Source of the DNA: Prevotellaceae bacterium | Lineage (GTDB): Bacteria; Bacteroidota; Bacteroidia; Bacteroidales; UBA932 | Length of the DNA: 10,000 nucleotides | Direction of reading: 5' to 3' | Assembly: GCA_031257655.1 (NCBI GenBank) | Contig: JAIROF010000194.1 | Coordinates: 1-10,000, forward strand | Shown: piece by piece, positions 6,490-10,000 of the stretch | Numbering within the stretch: position 1 is the stretch's first letter | How the letters are laid out: the number at the start of each line of letters is the position of its first letter | Position numbers and translations under genes: made by a program | The notes under the pieces: model-generated | The model's database searches: none | Told to the model about the DNA's origin: nothing | The model's input: only the letters and a program-made list of their open reading frames with translations

Positions 6490-7545
6490 TTACTTGCCCC
6501 CAACAGCCATTGAGTAGGCAACGTTCCATGCCGGAATGAAGCTTTCGGTATGCACCGTCGTCAGGCCGGTTGTTTTGTATGATACGCCCCCTGCAAGGGT
6601 GAGCGTGCTGCTTTTAAAGCGAATATCCAGCCCCGCTAAAAAGGAGACGCCGGAAATCTTTTTAGGCCCCGCTATGCTCCAGCGCCCGTCGGACGTGTTG
6701 GCTGTTTCAACGTCTTCTATCCCGACAACGCCGTAGCTGGCCGATGCGTAGAACGCTTTGAACGGGTATATCCTTACCCCGGCGGAGTAGTGGAAGTAGG
6801 TTTTTGAATCTCCGCTCAGTCCGCTGCCAAACCCCGCCTCATAGCCCACGCCAACAACGCCGCCATGCCGCCCTGCAATGCCCATGCCCACCAGCTTTCC
6901 GTAGGTAACGCCGTTGCCCGCTCCCCACGAAAAGTAGTTATACTTCCATCTACCTTGCTGTTTTCGTTGCATTTTCTCTGTTTGCCTTTGCATTTTCGCC
7001 CTTTGCTCTGCCGTTTCCTGCCTTTTTGCAGCCTCCATTTTCGCCAGCTCGCTCTCCTCTTTACGTCTTTTCTCCATGCTTTTTTTCATCATTTCGGGAT
7101 TTCCGGAGAATTTCAGCACGGCCTCCTGCGCTGCCAGGTAGATATTTTGGCTCAGGAACGTTTGGCTGCGCCCCATATCCTCCACTTCGGCAGTTTTTAC
7201 GTCAATAATTTTGCACGTGATGTAGTAAGCGTTGTCTTCAAAAACAACGGTTATGCCGCACACGTAGCTTGCGCCCAGCTTTCGTCCAAGCTCGCTCAGC
7301 TGCTGGTCGTCCACCAGCCCCTGCGATTGAAACTTATTTTCCTTCAGCACCTGCTCTATGGCCTCGCGCTCAAGCACCACGTAGCTGCGGTTGCCAACAA
7401 ATACGCTGCTGATTTCTTCCCGCACAACGGCCTTAAGGTTGGCCGAAACGTTGCCGTCGGGGTTGTAGATGGCAATTTTTGATTGCGCCTGCGCTGCCTG
7501 CGCTATGCCGGCTGCGCACATCAATAGGGTAATAATTTTTTTCAT
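6490..7545 (-). CDS. CsgG/LpoB-like secreted protein with coiled coil and beta-rich C-terminus
   Basis: I chose the ATG at 7545 (351 aa) because it begins a normal signal peptide, MKKIITLLMCAAGIAQAAQA; the upstream TTG start gives an implausible extension. After cleavage comes a CsgG/LpoB-like alpha-beta domain (KIAIYNPDGN..., RSYVVLEREAIEQVLKENKF, LGRKLGASYVCGITV, IIDVKTAEV). A charged coiled coil rich in K, E, Q and R follows at about residues 155-200. The rest is glycine- and aromatic-rich beta sequence resembling an outer-membrane barrel (SWGAGNGVTYGKLVGMG, HYSAGVRIYPF, SYKTTGLTT). Known CsgG-like domains sit in periplasmic or outer-membrane assemblies for curli export or cell-wall synthesis. 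The absence of a lipobox cysteine differs from CsgG and LpoB. The first half is a paralogue of the gene just upstream, 19 bp away. Role inferred only: an envelope scaffold linking periplasm to outer membrane. Confidence 0.75.
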   Translation of the reverse strand: MKKIITLLMCAAGIAQAAQAQSKIAIYNPDGNVSANLKAVVREEISSVFVGNRSYVVLEREAIEQVLKENKFQSQGLVDDQQLSELGRKLGASYVCGITVVFEDNAYYITCKIIDVKTAEVEDMGRSQTFLSQNIYLAAQEAVLKFSGNPEMMKKSMEKRRKEESELAKMEAAKRQETAEQRAKMQRQTEKMQRKQQGRWKYNYFSWGAGNGVTYGKLVGMGIAGRHGGVVGVGYEAGFGSGLSGDSKTYFHYSAGVRIYPFKAFYASASYGVVGIEDVETANTSDGRWSIAGPKKISGVSFLAGLDIRFKSSTLTLAGGVSYKTTGLTTVHTESFIPAWNVAYSMAVGGK

Positions 7546-7564
7546 CTGTATCAATTTCTTGTGG

Positions 7565-8011
7565 TTAACGTGCAAATAGCTGCGTAGCTACGCTTTGTAT
7601 GGCGGAGGATATGTTCTCTCTTGTGGTCTGTATGGTGCCCTGCTTTTCTACCATCCATGTTTTGAGCTCCACCAGCTTGATGGAGATGTAGTACCGTTCG
7701 CCCACAGGGATAACCATGATGACGCACACCGCGTCGGCGCCTTTGAACTTTCCCATCTCCACCAGCTGCGATTCGTCAGCGTACTGCGACTGCGTTTGGT
7801 ACTCCTCAAGGAGCTTCTTGGTCAGGTTGCGGTCAACCGCGACGTAGCTTTTGTTGGCCACAATAACGGCGCTAACGTCATCAACAACAATCATTTTTCG
7901 GGCTTGTGAGAGGACGTCGCCGGCCGGCTCAAACACGGCGACCCTTTTTGGCGCGGCCAGCACGGTAACGCCCACCGCGCATAAAATCATCATAATTGCT
8001 ACTCTTTTCAT
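7565..8011 (-). CDS. Small CsgG/LpoB-like secreted protein
   Basis: A 148-aa protein with signal peptide MKRVAIMMILCAVGVTVLAA followed by a single CsgG/LpoB-like alpha-beta domain: RVAVFEPAGDV, then ANKSYVAVDRNLTKKLLEEY, then MGKFKGADAVCVIMV, then YYISIKLVELKTWMVEKQGT. It is clearly paralogous to the N-terminal half of the next gene (matching order of VFEPAGDV/IYNPDGNV, SYVAVDR/SYVVLER, KGADAVCVI/LGASYVCGI), suggesting tandem duplication. It has no lipobox cysteine and no extra domain, so it is probably a periplasmic partner. The preceding 56-bp gap is the longest inside the operon and AT-rich, but I see no convincing promoter there. Confidence 0.8.
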   Translation of the reverse strand: MKRVAIMMILCAVGVTVLAAPKRVAVFEPAGDVLSQARKMIVVDDVSAVIVANKSYVAVDRNLTKKLLEEYQTQSQYADESQLVEMGKFKGADAVCVIMVIPVGERYYISIKLVELKTWMVEKQGTIQTTRENISSAIQSVATQLFAR

Positions 8012-8067
8012 TTTTGTGAAATTTTAAAGATTAAAAAAGCTGTTCAAGAATCATCCGTTATCGGTGT

Positions 8068-9045
8068 TTACTTTACAATCAGGTTGTAGCTCAGCGATGT
8101 TTTTTGGCTATAGTACGCGGTAGCGATGTCGCGAATCGCGCTTAGCCGGGCCTTTTTGACGTTCGCTTCGAGGAGGTACATTTTTTGGCTATCCTCGTAT
8201 TGCCGCAGCAGCAGGCTCCACTCTTGCCGCTCTTTTTCCGACAGCTTGCCTTCAATATCGGCAATCATGGCCTCTACGCTCCGGGAGCATTGCGCAGAAA
8301 AGTTGTCGATGGAGGCCAGCGTTGCCAGCGCTTTCATGTAAAAGCGCCCTGCGGATAGCGACCTGGCCTCGCGCAGCAGCTCCTCGCAGCGGTACGCCTG
8401 GTAGTCGGCAAAAATATCCTCGAGCTTCCGCTGCGCATGCGCGTAGCACGATACCGCTTCGGGGATAGCGGCGAGCATGGCTATGGCCTGCCTGTACTCA
8501 TGACGCTTGGCGTGCGACGTGGCCTTCAGCGCAATGTTCCTGCAGTTGTCCGCGTAGTAGTCTGCCGTTTTTGTGCGCCCGTCGGCAACGAGCGTTCGCA
8601 GCGCCTCGTCGCCCGCCGAAATTTTTGAGATGAGGTCGCTAAGGGCCTTTTGGCGGTTAACCCCGGCGCCTTTTGCCCGCTTGCTCGCGGAGGCTAAGAT
8701 TTTGCCGCTTTCCATGTGGCGGATGGTAAAAGAAATGTCGGCGGTAACCACCACCAAATTTTCCATGCCGCCCTCCACGAGCTCTTCGCGCTCAACGAAA
8801 AGTTCGGGATACATGATGATTTCCGACCCGCCGCTTGCGGCAGCTATGCCGGATTGCGCAACGATATCGACCATTTTTTGCCCCAGCCGCGCCAGCTGCG
8901 AAGCATTCAGGTGGTCGCTTTGGCGAGGCACGGCCACCGCAATGGCAATGCTTTCGCCGCTGCTCCCCGCCTGCCCGGCGGCGGCGGTGGCGGCGGCTAT
9001 GCTTAGCAGCGCAAGGAAGATGTTTTTTTTCATGGTAATGCTCAT
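8068..9045 (-). CDS. Secreted protein with helical-repeat C-terminal half
   Basis: About 325 aa. Two starts are possible: ATG at 9045, overlapping the upstream TGA as ATGA, or ATG at 9033, which begins the tidier signal peptide MKKNIFLALLSIAAATAAAG. I annotate the first because of the overlap. The mature N-terminal part (about 30-150) is alpha-beta, with LVVVTADISFTIRHMESGKI and a following GVNRQKALSDL helix, reminiscent of LPP20/CsgG-type folds. The C-terminal half (about 165-310) is all helix with TPR-like wording (AKRHEYRQAIAMLAAIP, SAGRFYMKALATLASI). It does not resemble an enzyme. In the operon it would be a periplasmic scaffold or adaptor for the neighbouring CsgG-like proteins. I do not recognise the exact family. 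Confidence 0.7.
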   Translation of the reverse strand: MSITMKKNIFLALLSIAAATAAAGQAGSSGESIAIAVAVPRQSDHLNASQLARLGQKMVDIVAQSGIAAASGGSEIIMYPELFVEREELVEGGMENLVVVTADISFTIRHMESGKILASASKRAKGAGVNRQKALSDLISKISAGDEALRTLVADGRTKTADYYADNCRNIALKATSHAKRHEYRQAIAMLAAIPEAVSCYAHAQRKLEDIFADYQAYRCEELLREARSLSAGRFYMKALATLASIDNFSAQCSRSVEAMIADIEGKLSEKERQEWSLLLRQYEDSQKMYLLEANVKKARLSAIRDIATAYYSQKTSLSYNLIVK

Positions 9046-9929
9046 TGTATGGTGATAAACAGCTTATTTCTATCAATAGTGCGCTTAACCTTCAGACCCA
9101 GCGACCGGAAGAGCTGGAGCATGGCAAGCCCAAACTTGTTGGGGTTGTAGCTGTTGCCCGTATCGGGGTCTCTTAGCGGGATGCGTATATCGTCAAATAT
9201 CAGCTTGTACTCGCTCAGGTTGGGAGAAGTATACTGGTTTTTGTAGGCATTTTTTGCAACCCACTCCTCCACTTCGTCGGATAGCGGCATGTTGTGGGCG
9301 CCCACCTCCGACGACATAGTATATGCTGAATTTTCGCTAATGTTCACCTCCAAGTAGATAGACTTCCCATTGTCTGCTATTTCGGTGAACTTGGCTTGCA
9401 TTACGTTTAAGAAATCCTCCATGCAGCGGTCAGCAGCCTTGCCCACCAGCACGCTCACATCGTCGACCAGGAAGCGCCCGCTTTCGCCAACTTTATTCGA
9501 CAGCGAGCTCCCTGTGCCGGCGTCGTAAGCCGTCATGATGATTTTGGCGCTGTTGCCTGCCGAAGAAAAGCGCGCATCAATCTCTGCCTCCACGTATATA
9601 TCGGCTGCGGATTGCTGTATGATCAGCGTTTTTATGTCGGTTTTGCTGTCGTCCGAAAGGGAGGCGCTACGCGCCATTGCCTTGATCCGAGCTGTAAAGT
9701 CAACCGTTGTGAACCCTCGGCTGTCAAAGGCTTCCTTAATTTTTGCAAGGGCAATCCGCTTGTTCACGTCATCCTCCAGAATAGTGCGGATGTCCTCGCC
9801 CTTTTTGGTGTACGGTATCACCATTATCTTAGGCTGAACGGCAGCGGCGGCGCCACCGCTTTGCGCCTGCAAATGCGCGACCGGCGCCCAGCACAGCATC
9901 GCCAAAAAAAGTTTACACGTCTGCTTCAT
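9042..9929 (-). CDS. DUF6175-like secreted protein
   Basis: A 295-aa protein with signal peptide MKQTCKLFLAMLCWAPVAHLQAQ. The mature part begins with PKIMVIPYTKKGEDIRTILE and continues with DVNKRIALAKIKEAFDSRGF and TVDFTARIKAM, wording I associate with the uncharacterised Bacteroidota family DUF6175. Later parts (GKSIYLEVNISENSAY, SEYKLIFDDIRIPLRDPDTG, FRSLGLKVKRTIDRNKLFIT) look like a second alpha-beta domain. The middle region, with DIYVEAEIDARFSSAG, also reads like a CsgG-type strand pattern. Its TGA overlaps the next start codon, indicating co-translation. The upstream gene ends 22 bp earlier. Function is unknown; co-location with CsgG-like proteins suggests an envelope role. Confidence 0.75.
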   Translation of the reverse strand: MKQTCKLFLAMLCWAPVAHLQAQSGGAAAAVQPKIMVIPYTKKGEDIRTILEDDVNKRIALAKIKEAFDSRGFTTVDFTARIKAMARSASLSDDSKTDIKTLIIQQSAADIYVEAEIDARFSSAGNSAKIIMTAYDAGTGSSLSNKVGESGRFLVDDVSVLVGKAADRCMEDFLNVMQAKFTEIADNGKSIYLEVNISENSAYTMSSEVGAHNMPLSDEVEEWVAKNAYKNQYTSPNLSEYKLIFDDIRIPLRDPDTGNSYNPNKFGLAMLQLFRSLGLKVKRTIDRNKLFITIQ

Positions 9930-9951
9930 TGCTGTTTATTCACGTTAAAGG

Positions 9952-10000
9952 TTAGTAGCCAAATTTTCGTATTACCCCATTCGCCTCAAGGTCGGCGCGC
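9952..10000 (-). CDS. C-terminal end of an upstream operon gene (partial)
   Basis: A minus-strand frame open from the window edge ends RADLEANGVIRKFGY followed by TAA at 9952-9954. The stop is 22 bp before the DUF6175-like start, a spacing typical of the operon. The aromatic last residue is common in outer-membrane proteins, but 15 residues are too few to name a family. Confidence 0.55.
   Translation of the reverse strand, partial: RADLEANGVIRKFGY

Noticed and set aside
6865..7482. 205-aa plus-strand open frame opposite the CsgG-like gene
   Set aside because: It is antisense to a well-supported exported protein and has histidine- and leucine-rich low-quality composition. I treat it as a shadow.

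Overview
The window looks like an accessory region of a Bacteroidales-type (Bacteroidota) chromosome. The evidence is a Cas13b-related protein, a family known almost only from Bacteroidota; A-rich leaders without Shine-Dalgarno sites; a lipoprotein with fibronectin-like and LamG-like parts; a DUF6175-type secreted protein; and a calcium P-type ATPase remnant with Bacteroides-like wording. All supported genes lie on the minus strand, so transcription runs from high to low coordinates. No database was searched. Family names come from motif recognition.

Positions 1-1046 hold no convincing gene. They start with a (TG)46 run, followed by a 4 x 7-bp tandem repeat, AT-rich sequence, a diverged copy of a short terminal-inverted-repeat element (about 816-930) and one arm of an inverted repeat (925-957).

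Positions 1047-2608 hold the most interesting part: a two-gene operon with a 4-bp ATGA overlap. The first gene encodes a 193-aa three-helix membrane protein resembling Csx27 or Pycsar-effector (DUF5706-like) proteins. The second encodes a 327-aa protein collinear with only the N-terminal 400 or so residues of Cas13b, with an intact HEPN R-x4-H motif (R104-H109). There is no second HEPN domain and no CRISPR array in the window. It is either the remnant of a type VI-B1 locus or a compact, single-HEPN, membrane-coupled defence system. A perfect 20-bp inverted repeat (2018-2037 and 2689-2708) flanks the membrane-protein gene, and an imperfect 33-bp inverted repeat straddles the 3' end of the Cas13b-like gene.

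Positions 2609-3029 are intergenic, with a weak promoter candidate. Positions 3030-4540 are a graveyard: the C-terminal third of a calcium P-type ATPase fused out of frame to a VIT-domain protein fragment, whose 5' side is cut off by a 123-bp MITE-like element (4541-4663). A diverged inverted copy of that element at about 816-930 means the whole 0.8-4.7 kb accessory segment is bracketed by related repeats.

Positions 4771-10000 carry a co-directional operon of exported proteins: the tail of an unknown gene, a DUF6175-like protein, a helical-repeat secreted protein, two CsgG/LpoB-like secreted proteins (one with a coiled coil and a beta-rich C-terminal domain), and the terminal lipoprotein. Spacings are from -4 to 56 bp. 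The set suggests an envelope or surface-secretion assembly, but the function is not known.
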